From positions 1,050,001 through 1,114,000 of the forward strand of contig CM068313.1 in the NCBI GenBank assembly GCA_034766995.1: a stretch of 64,000 nucleotides of DNA, given 5' to 3'. The notes below the pieces were generated by a model. That model had not been told where the DNA came from. It did no database searches and saw only the letters and a program-made list of their open reading frames with translations. The translations under genes and the position numbers were made by a program. Source of the DNA: Acanthacorydalis orientalis (Eukaryota; Arthropoda; Insecta; Megaloptera; Corydalidae). This document shows positions 48,746 through 59,900 of this stretch, in pieces. The number at the start of each line of letters is the position of its first letter. The first letter of the stretch is position 1.

Positions 48746-49009
48746 GAAAACTAACTGAACATTGACCAATTTTATAACCGAAATCTCGACAATTAAAAAC
48801 GAATAGAAATCTGTCTACACATAGCACGTTCCAATATTGTAAAATATATATTTTGAAAATAAAATGGTATTATATATGATAAAATCTCGATTAAAGTGGA
48901 ATAAATAGTTTTTGGAAAAACACGACTTGTCATAAGAATTGCAATCTCTAGGTGCTGCAAAATAATTGCCCTGTATTTAGTGTAGAGTGAATGACATTTA
49001 CAGAAAAAA
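48746..49009. other. Spacer between 510-bp block and 81-bp array, no gene recognised
   Basis: About 260 bp with no counterpart in the otherwise similar junction at 40.95 kb. No gene or repeat is recognised. The last bases already resemble a diverged 81-bp unit. Confidence 0.5.
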
Positions 49010-49990
49010 TTCGTGAGTCCGCTCGGACAACCATACGTCTGGATATCGGGCTGCATCTTAAGACAGAGTGTTGAAAGTATGTTAAAAAAATTCCCACGTT
49101 CTCTTGGAGGACCGTGGATCTAGATATAGGGTTGTATTAGAGGATAGAGTGTATGAAGTGTGTTAAAAAATTCCTACGTCCTCTAGGAGGAAGGTGGATC
49201 TAGATATGGGGTTGTATTATAGGGTAGAGTGTATGAAGTGTGTTAAAAAATTCCTACGTCCTCCCGGATGACCATGCAACTAGATATGGGGTTGTATTAT
49301 AGGGTAGAGTGCATGAAGTGTGTTAAAAAAATTTCTACGTCCTCTCGGATGACGGTGGATCTAGATATGGGGTTTTATTATAGGGTAGAGTGTATGGAGT
49401 GTGTTAAAAAAAATCCTACGTCCTCTAGGAGGAAGGTGGATCTAGATATGGGGTTGTATTATATCGTAGAGTGTATGAAGTGTGTTAAAAAAATTCCTAC
49501 GTCCTCTAGGAGGACGGTGGATCTAGATATGGGGTTGTATTATATCGTAGAGTGTATAAAGTGTGATTAGAAAATTCCTACGTCCTCTCGGATGACCATG
49601 CATCTGGATATGGGGTTGTATTATAGGGTAGTGTATGGAGTGTGTTAAAAAAATTCCTACGTTCTCTAGGATGACCATGCATCTAGATATGGGGTTGTAT
49701 TATATCGTAGAGTGTATGAAGTGTGTTAAAAAAATTCCTACGTCCTCTCGGAGGACGGTGGATCTAGATATTGGGTTGTATTATAACGTAGAGTGTATGA
49801 AATGTGTTAGAAAAATTCCTACGTCCTCTCGGATGACCATGCAACTAGATATGGGGTTGTATTATATCGTAGAGTGTATGAAGTGTGTTAAAAAAATTCC
49901 TACATCTTCTCGGATGACTGTGCATCTAGATATGGGGTTGTATTTTAGAGCAGAGTGTATGAAGTATGTTAAAATAATGCCTACATCTTA
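49010..49990 (+). repeat. 81-bp satellite array H, ~12 units
   Basis: Same unit type as at 40.96-41.5 kb (AAAAAAATTCCTACGTCCTC, ATCTAGATATGGGGTTGT, GTAGAGTGTATGAAGTG), with one- to three-base indels in some units. The first unit is the most diverged, with TCTGGATATCGGGCTG. Confidence 0.93.
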
Positions 49991-50327
49991 AAACTGTTAT
50001 CACAAAATGAAAAAAATATCCAAGTAAATGTTTGTATGTGTACCCGGCTTATCCAGATTTCTCTTTTTATATATTTTTTTACGTCGTTTAAACACATATA
50101 ATTTTTCATATATATATTTCTATATACATAAAATCAAAGTTATCAACAAAAAAAAATTATAAAACAACAATGAAAAAATTAGAAATTATGTTAGTATGTC
50201 TCTATAAAAATTCTCTCATACTATTGTTATCATTACTGTTTCAAATTTTCTTTGTGGATAATTTTATGTATATAGGAAGATATATATGATAAATTGTATG
50301 TGTTTATACGACATGAAAAAAATATAT
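49991..50327. other. No gene recognised between satellite array and tRNA gene
   Basis: AT-rich unique sequence downstream (in transcription sense) of the tRNA-Ala gene. Confidence 0.4.
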
Positions 50328-50332
50328 AAAAA
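50328..50332 (-). terminator. RNA polymerase III T-run terminator
   Basis: Reading on the minus strand, a run of five T residues begins 8 bases after the tRNA 3' end. This is the usual stop signal of polymerase III. Confidence 0.7.
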
Positions 50333-50339
50333 TGATACC

Positions 50340-50411
50340 TGGAGATGCCGGGGATCGAACCCGGGGCCTTTCACATGCAAAGCGAACGCTCTACCACTGA
50401 GCTACATCCCC
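50340..50411 (-). tRNA. tRNA-Ala (anticodon TGC)
   Basis: The minus strand gives a 72-base cloverleaf. The acceptor GGGGATG pairs with CATCTCC (one G-T pair), with discriminator A. The D arm contains GCTCAGTGGTAGAGC. The anticodon stem TTCGC/GTGAA (one G-T) encloses the loop TTTGCAT with anticodon TGC. The T arm has GGTTCGATCC (internal B box). The A box TAGCTCAGTGG is canonical. No intron is present, and CCA is not encoded, as usual in eukaryotes. It reads GCA and other GCN alanine codons. It appears intact and functional. It lies alone between two satellite blocks. Confidence 0.97.
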
Positions 50412-50617
50412 ATGTACAGTATGTTTCGTAAACACGTATAGAAGCGTACGGATTGTAAAGATATAACTTTACAATATCAATGATTACATATCAAAAAAAA
50501 TATTCCTTATCATTGATTTCAGTAAGTGTTCTTCAGTATTCTGCTTGGTGTTTTAGTATTACTCTTTGAATATTATTATATTCATTAAAATATGTCTGTC
50601 TATCTATATCTATCTAT

Positions 50618-50668
<51 letters not shown>

Positions 50669-50690
50669 TATGTAATCTATTCTATTATTA
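50412..50690. other. Spacer with (TA)n at ~50620-50661
   Basis: AT-rich sequence upstream of the tRNA gene, with TATC repeats and a TA tract. No further gene is seen. Confidence 0.6.
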
Positions 50691-51535
50691 AAAAAAAAAT
50701 TTTTGTAAATAATTCAAGATTGTCGATGAAAAAAATCACAATTTCGACCAGAAAAAATCGTTTTCGAAGAATCATGATTTTTCGACAAAGTTTGCATACT
50801 GCAGGTCTTGCGTTTTTTTCATATCAGAAAATGAAAGCTGGAAATGTGTGACTTCTTCATCAAAAACTAACCAATCAGGGCTAATATAACCGACTTAGGT
50901 GAAAAATCGTATCTCCGATTCGACGATATGGATTTTGTGCACGAAATTCGTTCTTGAAGAATTTTTATATCTCACTTAAAACCATAAAAAGCATTAAGAA
51001 TCGAAATTGTCCGTTATTTCGCTTGACATTTTTTTTCTAGTGTACTGTATTTATTTTATAAGATAATGACAATCGGAAACCGATAAATCTGTCGAGTTTT
51101 CAAATAAAAATTATTTTAATGGAAATAACGATTTTTAGATAAAAGAGACTCGAATCGAAGAAAGCGCTGTTCAACAAGTGAACACCATTTTTCAATTAAA
51201 CAAAACACGTTTTATGATAATATTTTGTTACAATTTATGATAAAATTGCAATTTCGGTTCAAATAAGTCGTTTTTGAAAAATCATGATTTTTCATCAAAA
51301 TTTGCATACTAGGGATCGTGCATTTTTTTGGGCAAAAAAATGAAAGTTACGAATATTAAACTTTTTCTACAAAAAGTAATTACTTAGAGTGAACATAACC
51401 GATTGCGGTCGAAATCAACATTCCTGGCTAGAAAATACCAATTTCTGAACGGTATTTGTTTTTTTTTTAAATATCTGGTCTCTTAAATTGTAAACTGAGT
51501 AATAAAACGTAATTATTTCATTATGAAATATTTTA
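50690..51535 (+). repeat. ~510-bp satellite block 4, ~1.7 monomers
   Basis: Anchors at 50791 and 51301 (510 bp apart). More diverged than the other blocks, but it keeps the ATCATGATTTTTC palindrome, the AATGAAAG segment and TTCGTTCTTGAAGAATTT. It passes directly into 81-bp units. Confidence 0.9.
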
Positions 51536-51775
51536 GGTGGTCCTAAAGAGCATCCTATCTCAAGATACGATCTTGTAGAACATCACAGAGTATCCAAAGA
51601 GTACAGAAAAAAAATCTGTGTTCGCGAAGAAAGCTGTGAGTCGAGATCCAGGCATGTAAAGTAACATGGGATGTCTTAACTCTACAGAAAAAAATCTTAC
51701 GTCTATATAAAGACCTGTGCGTTGAGAAAGTGTGCTGTGAAATAACACTGGCTGTCTGAACTCAACAGAAATAAG
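51536..51775 (+). repeat. 81-bp satellite array I, ~3 units
   Basis: TCTCAAGATACGATCTTGTA at ~51557, GAGTCGAGATCCAGGCATGT at ~51637 and GCGTTGAGAAAGTGTGCTGT at ~51719 are about 81 bp apart. TACAGAAAAAAAATC elements lie between them. It is the fourth case of a 510-bp block followed by 81-bp units. Confidence 0.88.
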
Positions 51776-52254
51776 TTATTTATAAAGACATTACGGTTTT
51801 ACTCATAGATAGTATCTCTTAATTTCTACTCATCACTGAAGAATTGCATTGAAACGCGCTTTCAGTACAAAATCTAAATGAACGAAAGATGATGAAATGG
51901 TTATGTAATTAATGCAATTACATTCTGTTCAATATTTCAAAGAGTTACACGTCACAGATAATTTAAAAATGTCGATCGGATAAAAATGAAACGTCGTTTC
52001 GACAAAAATACAAAACTGCGTTCTTGTTATACGATATTTACAATTGAAAAAAGCTACTCAATTAATATATTTCCAAGAATTTCGTTTCGTCACATTGGCA
52101 TTCATTGATCAGGTGACGAACGTTTCGAATTTCATTCGACTTACGTCTAATATATCTATCTCTCTCTGACTCGTTGAAATATATGAATAGCACATTTGGA
52201 CAATAAAGGGCATATATATATTCGTAGACTTTTCTAGACTTCTGCAGATTATTG
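51776..52254. other. Upstream region of CHCHD2 gene, no gene recognised
   Basis: AT-rich sequence between the last satellite and the first exon. I see no other gene. Confidence 0.5.
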
Positions 52255-52260
52255 TCAGTC
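52255..52260 (+). promoter_or_regulatory. Possible initiator (TCAGTC)
   Basis: TCAGTC matches the arthropod initiator TCAGTY and lies about 105 bases upstream of the CHCHD2 ATG. A TATA-like run at 52211-52220 is too far away to be a standard TATA box for it. This is a weak, sequence-only suggestion. Confidence 0.25.
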
Positions 52261-52361
52261 TGAGTTGTGGATGCATGTACTTATAGTGTTTGTGAATTAT
52301 CACTGCGCTTTGAAGAAATTTCAAGTGATTATTTCTAAAGTATATTAAGTATTATTTCGAA

Positions 52362-53675
52362 ATGCCACGACGTGGAAGAACAGCAAGCCCGCCAATGGCT
52401 ACAAGAAGGTGAATTGATAGATGTTAAACAGCATCATATAATCATTAGAAATGCATGGTTATGTAGTAAGATGTGATCTTTGAACGATTATTACTTATTC
52501 AACACATTTCATTGATCTTCAGAACAGTCCCTTCTGTGGCACCTTTTATTCTGTCAAATAGATTTTATTTGTAATAGATTTCGTTCTGTACGGAATATTC
52601 CATGGCGTTTCTTCTTTTCTTTTTAATATTTTAAAACATATTTTGATGCTATTCATAATCCACATGACAAGTTTTATGGAATTTTTCTTTCTTTTATGTT
52701 ATTAATTTTATTTTGAAGTGTCAAATCTTTCAATTGTTTATTTTTTAAAGAAGTTTATGGAAATTTCATCACCCTTTTTGAAAATCATTCGAGTCAATTT
52801 TTTAAACCGTTTTTTGACCAGATTTCATGATTTATTAAGTTTTATAAATCTACTACATTTGTTTAGAAATGAAGATATAATTATCCCATGATGAGTAAGT
52901 CGCGATATTTTTATAAATAGGTCAGAAAATAAACCATCCAGCTTTAATATTTTATAGGTTAGAATTAGTTATATATTGAAAAGATTGGCTGAAGAGTTCT
53001 GGTTTAAAATGTAAATATTTGCAAGACTCGTAGATTTCTCAGATTCCGAATTTATATATTGAACAAACTGGCACAGGGTTAATTTTGAATCGATGTTTGA
53101 TTAGTGTTTTACGCAACCATAATTTTGTGTTTAAATAAAAAAACGTGCGTACAGGGCTCCTCCTCCGCCGCCATCTTCAGTTCCTGCACCTGTGCGACCG
53201 GCCCCTTCTGCAGTCGGCCCTGTCGCGGGACAGCCTCAACAACCGTCTATGTTCCAACAAATGGCAGCTACGGCCGGAGGCGTGGCGGTCGGATCAGCGG
53301 TCGTACGTATCCGTTAACACGACTGTCTTTTTCGTCGATCGACGTTTATTTATTTCGTAGGGTCACACCGTAGGGCACGCTCTGACCGGCATGTTCAGCG
53401 GCGGTTCTAGCGAAGCCGCCGCACAACAGCCTGCGGCGGCCCCGGCCCAGGCGTACCAGCAGCAGTACGCCGGAGCTGAACAGCCGAGCGGTCCGTGCGC
53501 ATGGGAGATCTCACAGTTCCTCCAGTGCGCCCAAGGTCAGTCGGATCTGACGCTCTGCGAAGGTTTTAACGAAGCTCTCCGACAATGCAAGGCGACTCAC
53601 AGTCAGTAGCGATTATACCGAACGGGTAACGATCGATAGAAATCTGATTTGTTTGTTATTACAGGCTTGAACTGA
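52362..53675 (+). CDS. Chchd2: CHCHD2/CHCHD10-type mitochondrial twin-CX9C protein
   Basis: Exons: 52362-52408 ([15 protein letters not shown]), 53155-53302 (proline-rich, then [18 protein letters not shown]), 53361-53601 and probably 53665-53675. Phases match (2, 0, 1) and introns have GT-AG ends. Known: CHCHD2 begins MPRRGRS, has a hydrophobic glycine-rich central segment ending VGSAVGHTVGHA, and a C-terminal CHCH domain. Both are present, with [11 protein letters not shown] and [11 protein letters not shown] giving the twin CX9C pairs. The protein acts in the mitochondrial intermembrane space in cristae and respiratory-chain maintenance, and in nuclear stress response. If the last GT-AG (53602-53664, 63 bp) is used, the protein is 148 residues ending in THSLN. 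If it is retained, translation stops at 53607-53609 with 147 residues ending in THSQ. I prefer splicing because the acceptor is good and the neighbouring intron is equally short. Confidence 0.95.
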
Positions 53676-53816
53676 ACTGAAGACCGAAAGTAGTCGGATT
53701 AACATGGGAGTATAAGTGAATTTTAGGGAAAATTTAGATAAAAGAACTCGAGTGAAAAAGAATACACTGATAATATACCATATGTAAAGTGTTCGATGTA
53801 TATAAATACCTGTTTA

Positions 53817-53822
53817 AATAAA
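53817..53822 (+). promoter_or_regulatory. Polyadenylation signal AATAAA of CHCHD2
   Basis: The hexamer lies about 145 bases after the predicted stop codon and is followed by a GT/T-rich stretch (GTAATAAGTGTTGTTTG). This is a standard arrangement for a 3' end. Confidence 0.65.
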
Positions 53823-56800
53823 TTAATAGTTGTAATAAGTGTTGTTTGATTATCGAACCTTTTTAAAAAATCTTTTTTAGTATCGAGTGAGATATTTGCA
53901 AGAACATAGGTTACGTCGTTTTTGGAGTATGGAAAATATATTACATAATCTAAGGTAGTACTGACAATCTGGGTATGTTCACTGTTTTGAGATATAATAA
54001 AATGTATGGTTACAGTTTTGCAGAGTTGAAAGTTGGTGTTTCTTTATTTTTCAGGAAAACAATTCAGAATATTTTATTTTGATGTAATTTATATATGTAC
54101 AGAATAGAGTTATAGATATAAAGAAAAATGTTATTATATATTTTTACACAGCAGATTTTTTTTGGCCGTTAGATAAATTTTTGGAGTCCCTCATATTTTA
54201 CTGCCAGCAGCCCACAACTGGGTTGATCCACCCCTGTATATTACAAAGATATAAGAATACTAGGAAACGTCACGTTGTTGCAACGAGAAACAAATGCAGT
54301 TTTAAAAAGAGATAAAACAATTTGTCAGCGGTACATAGCATATGTTCTCATACTGTCACACTCCCTCTCAAACACGTGATAGAGGTACTGTAAATTCGAC
54401 AATCCCGCCATTTCATTGAGAGCACCGAATCAGTGCACTGTCCGACAAAAAAATACTTTTGATTGTGTAAAAAATAGAACCGATTGTTAAACCAGTACTG
54501 GGTATATACGTTTGCTGTAGTCCACTGATCAATATTCACCATTTTAGGATTGATAAACGGACACAGTTGGGCTTGTGACACCTCCCCTGTACTCTTAGTT
54601 CTTTGTACCATTCTCACAGACAGAAACAAAAAATAAAAAACAAACTTACAGCAGTTTCCTAGTACAGTGTAGACGTGCAAATATTGTAGCACATAAAACA
54701 CATTTTCATTTCTATAACAATGTAGTTCTGGCACTGTTAAATTCAAGTCGGCAAATGAATTGTTCACTCACAACACAACGAATAAAAAAATTCGATCAAA
54801 AATGTTCAATGATTGATAGTCGATCGTCTTCGATTGTTGCTTATGAGCAGGGCTGTATTTACACAAACTACCGCACTTGGACCACGAACCGAATTCCGCC
54901 CCCTCCACCAATTTGTCCAAATGAATCAAGAAAAATCAGTGTCAGTTGGTAATTTTGAGAACATTTCAAAAGGAAAAGATTTTAATGATCACTGGAAAAT
55001 TTTCCATTCTTTTAATTTATTAAAAAAAAAAATGCAAATCGACATGTAGTAAAAAGACCATGTAACATAAATTGTACTTCCGAGAAAAAATGAACCATAA
55101 AAAGCTTTTCCACGTTACCACTTCCACGTCTCACCTTTGATAGAGAATTCTGTAAATAAACTTTCACAATCTATGGATGGAACTAATCCCGATTCTATAC
55201 ACAACGAAGCCTAAGAGCTGTTCAAGCGGTCTTCGGTCATCCTGGAACGGAGGCAATTTTTTATCCACTCCAAGCATGAAAATGACTTCTATGCAGTGCA
55301 ATTCGCTACTGCAGTACACAAAAATGCAAACATTTTCAGATTTAATATTTCGTTTCGCTTCCGAGCTATCCGTGAATCGAAACTGATTGAAAATAAAATT
55401 TCCAGCTTTTCAAAATTTGCCGCCGTGCGCAGTGGGCCACGTTGGCCCTGTCTAAATCCTACGCTGCCTATGACCATTTCGAAAACTATGCTATCGTCAC
55501 GTCTGAACTTTGATCCTCTACAAAACATAGAACGTTTTTCCGTTCAAAACGTCCAATAACCAGCTACTGACCACAAAAATATCAACAGTTGGCATTCGTT
55601 TACGAAGCACTGACGGGTCATATATCCGCGAAACGTTTTTTTAAAGAAGACCGAACTGAAATTCACATCTACAATTTTTCCCGGGCATCACAGACATTTA
55701 AAAAATTTCAAATACCATCATTCACTAGTAGCAATTAAAAAATCGCGAGTAACTACCGGCAACGGTATAGGCACCGCCATAACTTGAAGTGTTAAATAGG
55801 CCCATGTATCTTAAATCAAGACTAATAAAATGTTTTCGAAAAAAAATCACATCTGACATTCCGCGGACAAACCGAACACGACCGACGATCTCGATCTGGT
55901 TTCATGTCCGGTCGACAGCTGACAATGTAGTCCTGCAAATGACGTAATGACGGATGACACTGTACACCGAGATCACGTTGGCGGAGTGTTATACAACGAT
56001 TTGAATGATTACTACGGAATATGAATTATTTTCATGTAATCTGATAAAAATCGAGATTGCATCGAAAGTGTTTCGTTTTTAAAAATCATCTCACTAGATT
56101 TACTCAGAATCAATCAGTTTTTATCCAAGAATTAAGAGCGATGTGGACATGTCATATATTCTTGTTGTCACAGAAAACAAGTACAGTGTTAAAAATGAGA
56201 TATAAACTTCTCAAAAAAATATTTCAAGTTACTGAAGTTAATTAAAAACGGAACGAAATTTGTTAATGTCGATAAACAATTCGACTGAAATTATTCTTTA
56301 TCAGACAAAAATAAATTTATAAATTGACATTACCAAACGTATGGCGGCGCCGCATCATAGAAATTTACCACACTTATCAAACGACCCTCGTATTTAGTTG
56401 ACAGAATGTTTGGGCGTGTCTGATTAAGTTTTTTTTAATTCCTGTATTTTCTAGCAAATCTAAAAGAGTATATCTTCAAGTACGCCACTGTTCATCTAGC
56501 GCGACATAAAATCTGCCTCGACTATTTTTCGTTTTAGAATTCCCATTCGCTTTGTAAAATTTTTGACCCGTCTCACAGCCTTCTCATGAAAATATGAAAT
56601 ATTCATGGCCGGCTACCCTGCATCGAAACAAATGAACATCAACAATGAACCGTTTGACAGTTTTTTTATGCAATTGATTAGAAATGAATAGAGAATAGGA
56701 TGTGAAAAGACGAGGATGGATTTGCATAAAAAAAATGACTCGCAAGTATGAAATATTGTTTAGGTTTTAATTTCTGTATAAAAAAAACAACCACGCCTGT

Positions 56801-56992
56801 CGGTCACATAAAAACATATCCAAACCGAATCGCTTTCACAGACGAATTCCTTTTTCATCCGACGGACCACAAAAACGTATTCGGATCAGAAACGCGGGAT
56901 CGAAAAAGGAGCGATCCGTGAAAGTGTATTTGGCCGTTGAGTCATAAAGAACGGACCCCGTGTAAAAAAAACGCGCGCTCGCTCGCTCTCGG
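53823..56992. other. Convergent intergenic region, no gene recognised
   Basis: About 3.1 kb between the 3' ends of CHCHD2 and the Sac3 gene. The 139-codon minus frame at 54348-54767 starts with ATG but shows no domain, and neither do the overlapping frames at 55289-55559. Near 55740-55830 a stretch with GGCACCGCCATAACTTGAAG and AATAAAATG resembles 4280-4340, perhaps the 3' tail of a mobile element. A further relic may be hidden here. Confidence 0.4.
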
Positions 56993-59900
56993 TCATTTAC
57001 TACTGAAGCCGGCGACTTCGCGCTTGAGTATGTCGTCGAACTTCTGCTGCGCCCTCTTCTGTATCGAAATGCTCGTCTCCAGGTCGTTCAGCATTCGTTT
57101 GAAGCCGACGTAATCGACGGTGTTCGCGCGGTCGCACGCGTCGAGACCGGCGACCGTCGCCTCGGCCAACGACCTGTCGAGATCGAATTCGATTTTCGAA
57201 CCGTCGTCGGACTCGCCGTCACCGCCGACGTCCTCGTCCGGCTCGTCGATCGACCGTATGAGGACCGACACCGCGTCCATCTCGTACCACCAGTAATCGT
57301 TTCTGAACTGGGTCATCGCGCTCCGGTCGTACACGACGGTCTTGAAGCTCGGCCGCGCTCCGTCGGCCGCCCGGACGTTATAGTCGAGCCGATTCATCTT
57401 CTCCGACACGACCGTCTGCACGATGTCGAGCCACGGGAAGCCGTCCAGTCTGTCGGTCCACGCCGGTCCGGTCGAGTTCTCGAGGTGACGGAGCACCGAC
57501 GCCCAGACTCGGAGGAACAGGTTGCCGCACGTCGGCGTCCGGACCGACCGCTCGCAGAATCGGTTCAGCGCTCCGTGCAGCCCGTTTATATCTTTCGGTG
57601 GCCACTCGTCCTCGAATTCCGGGATCATCAACGCTTCGAGCGACGCCACGACGTCGTCCCGGTACGGACGGCCGAGCAGATAATCGGAGACGTGTTCGTA
57701 GCCGCGCGGGAACGCGGTCCGCTCGTCCAAGTATCCGTCGAAGACGGCCGGAAACCTCGGATAGCCGGACACGTCGTCGGCGACGATCTCGCACAGTTTC
57801 GAGATCGCCTCGTTGTGGATGTCGACGACGACCCGTGGCGTCGACAGCAGCGACGCGAACTTCCGGTTCGTCCTCGTGCACGACTTCAGGCGGTCGCCCA
57901 GCTCGGTTCCGACGCAGTTGCACAGCACCGAGCGGAAGTGGTCGACCTCGAGCGGCGGCGGGTCCGTCGTGCGGGCCGCGAGCTCCCTCAGACCTTCGTC
58001 GATGCGGGCCGAGAGGCTCTCGTCGGTGCCGGTCTCGTCGTAGAGGATCTCGTACGACGAGATCACGCCCCTCGCCCTGAGCGCGCGCAGCTCGAGCAGG
58101 TCGACGATCGACTCGACGTCCGTCGGGTCTCTGCCTCTGCGGAGGACGACGACGATCGGTATCGGGTCGAGTTCGGATTTCCTCTTCAGCGCGCTCGACA
58201 GCCTGCCGCGCAGCGAATACAGCGAGCCGCTGTCGTCGACGCCGACGAACAGCGCGTCGAATTTCTCGTCGAGGACGCCCCTGAAGGCGCCGGCTTGCTT
58301 CTCGACGGCGACGGCGAAACTGCCGTACGTCTCCGTCCGGTACACGACCGTCGGCTTGTCCGGCTCCGTGATTCCGAGCGCGACGTTCACGACCTCCTCG
58401 AGCCGGTCGGCCTCCTCGTACGATTCCCTCCGGTCCGGCAGCGAGATCTTAACGCTCCAGAACAGGCTGTTGACCATGCGCGTCCGATTGTTCAGCCGCG
58501 TCCTCAGGATGTCGCGCACGAGCGCTTCGACGTCGATCCGTCTCGCCGTCGGAAAGTCCGGGACGACGAGCGTCGCGGGCGTGCCGAGCTTGTATCGCTT
58601 CATGTCGCCGAGCACGAGCCGCTGCGAATTCGACCGGAGCTCGGCCGCCTCCTCGACGATCGACCGCCTCGACAGCCACGTCGGCAGATCGTCGACGGCT
58701 TTCCGTTTCCGCTTCATCAGCGAGACCCTCCGCCTCCACTTGCCGATCGCCTCGCGCAGCGCGATCGTCTCGAGGTTCCGTCTGATCTCGCCGAGCCTCC
58801 GCGTCCTGTCCGCCTCCTCGGTCTTCGCGACGAGCTCGTCGATCAGCGTCTTCACGCAGACGATCCGCTCGATCTCCTGCCTCCGTTCCTGTTCCGCTCT
58901 CTGCCTCTGGATCTCGATCTGACGCGTCCTCGCGCGCGCCTCGGCATCGCGTCGGACCTCCTCGAGCCTCCTCCGCTCCTCCTCGATCCGCTTTCGTTCC
59001 ACGTTCTTACGCTCCTCCTCCCTCCTACGCTTCTCTTCCTCTTCTTTCACTTTCCGTTTTCGCTCTTCTTCTTCCGCGATCCGTCTCTTCTCTTCTTTCT
59101 CTTTTTCGATCCTCTCGCGTTCTCTCCGCTGTTTCTCGATTCGTTCGGCTTCGCCCTCGAGTCGTTCCGCGGTGGCCGACGCTTTCGGTTTCTCGAGCTC
59201 GAACGTGAAGCCCGCACTCTCGGCGTCTCGCTTCGGCTGCGTTATCGGCTTCGAGAACGATTCCGTGAAGCTCGTGCGGGTCGTCCCGGGGTCTTTCGGA
59301 GGGACCTTTTGGGCGAATGAAACAGGAGGAGAAAGAACGTTCGAGTCCGGCTCAGAGAACGTATAAACGTCGAGCGGTTTCGGCGGAACTCGGAATATGT
59401 TCGTCGGCTGCGGTCTCTCGTCTACTTTCTCGGATCTCGCGTCTCGGTCGTCGGATTTCGGCTCGTGCGCTTCTCCGCTCTTCGTCTGATTCGGCACGAA
59501 CCTGAAGGGGACCGTCGATCGGAAGATGTTCGGAACGGCAGACGCCGGCCTCGCGGCCATGAACGGCTGATTCGACGTCATGAACGGCTGATTCGACGTC
59601 ACGAATGCCGGAAACCTCCCCGGAAATCCCGAACCGCCGGGCCTCGCGGCGAAAATATTGCTCTCCGGTCTCAGGATCGGAGAGTTTCTCCGCGGGGCGT
59701 CTCCGGTCGCCGGGCGTTTGCTTTCGGGCGGAGTGCGCGCCGAAGACACGGCCGGAGGTCCCTGAACGGTCGTTTTGACGCTCGGGTCGACCTTGTCCGT
59801 CGACGGAGGCGAGTCCCAGTCGTCGTTCTTCGCGAACAGCGGTTTCGCGGCCTTGTCCTGGACGTCGGGCTCCGCGCGCGGCGCCGGCTGGCTCTTGAAC

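Noticed and set aside
53104..53373. Separate plus-strand frame of 89 codons over CHCHD2 exon 2
   Set aside because: It lies in another frame over the spliced CHCHD2 exon and reads through the intron.
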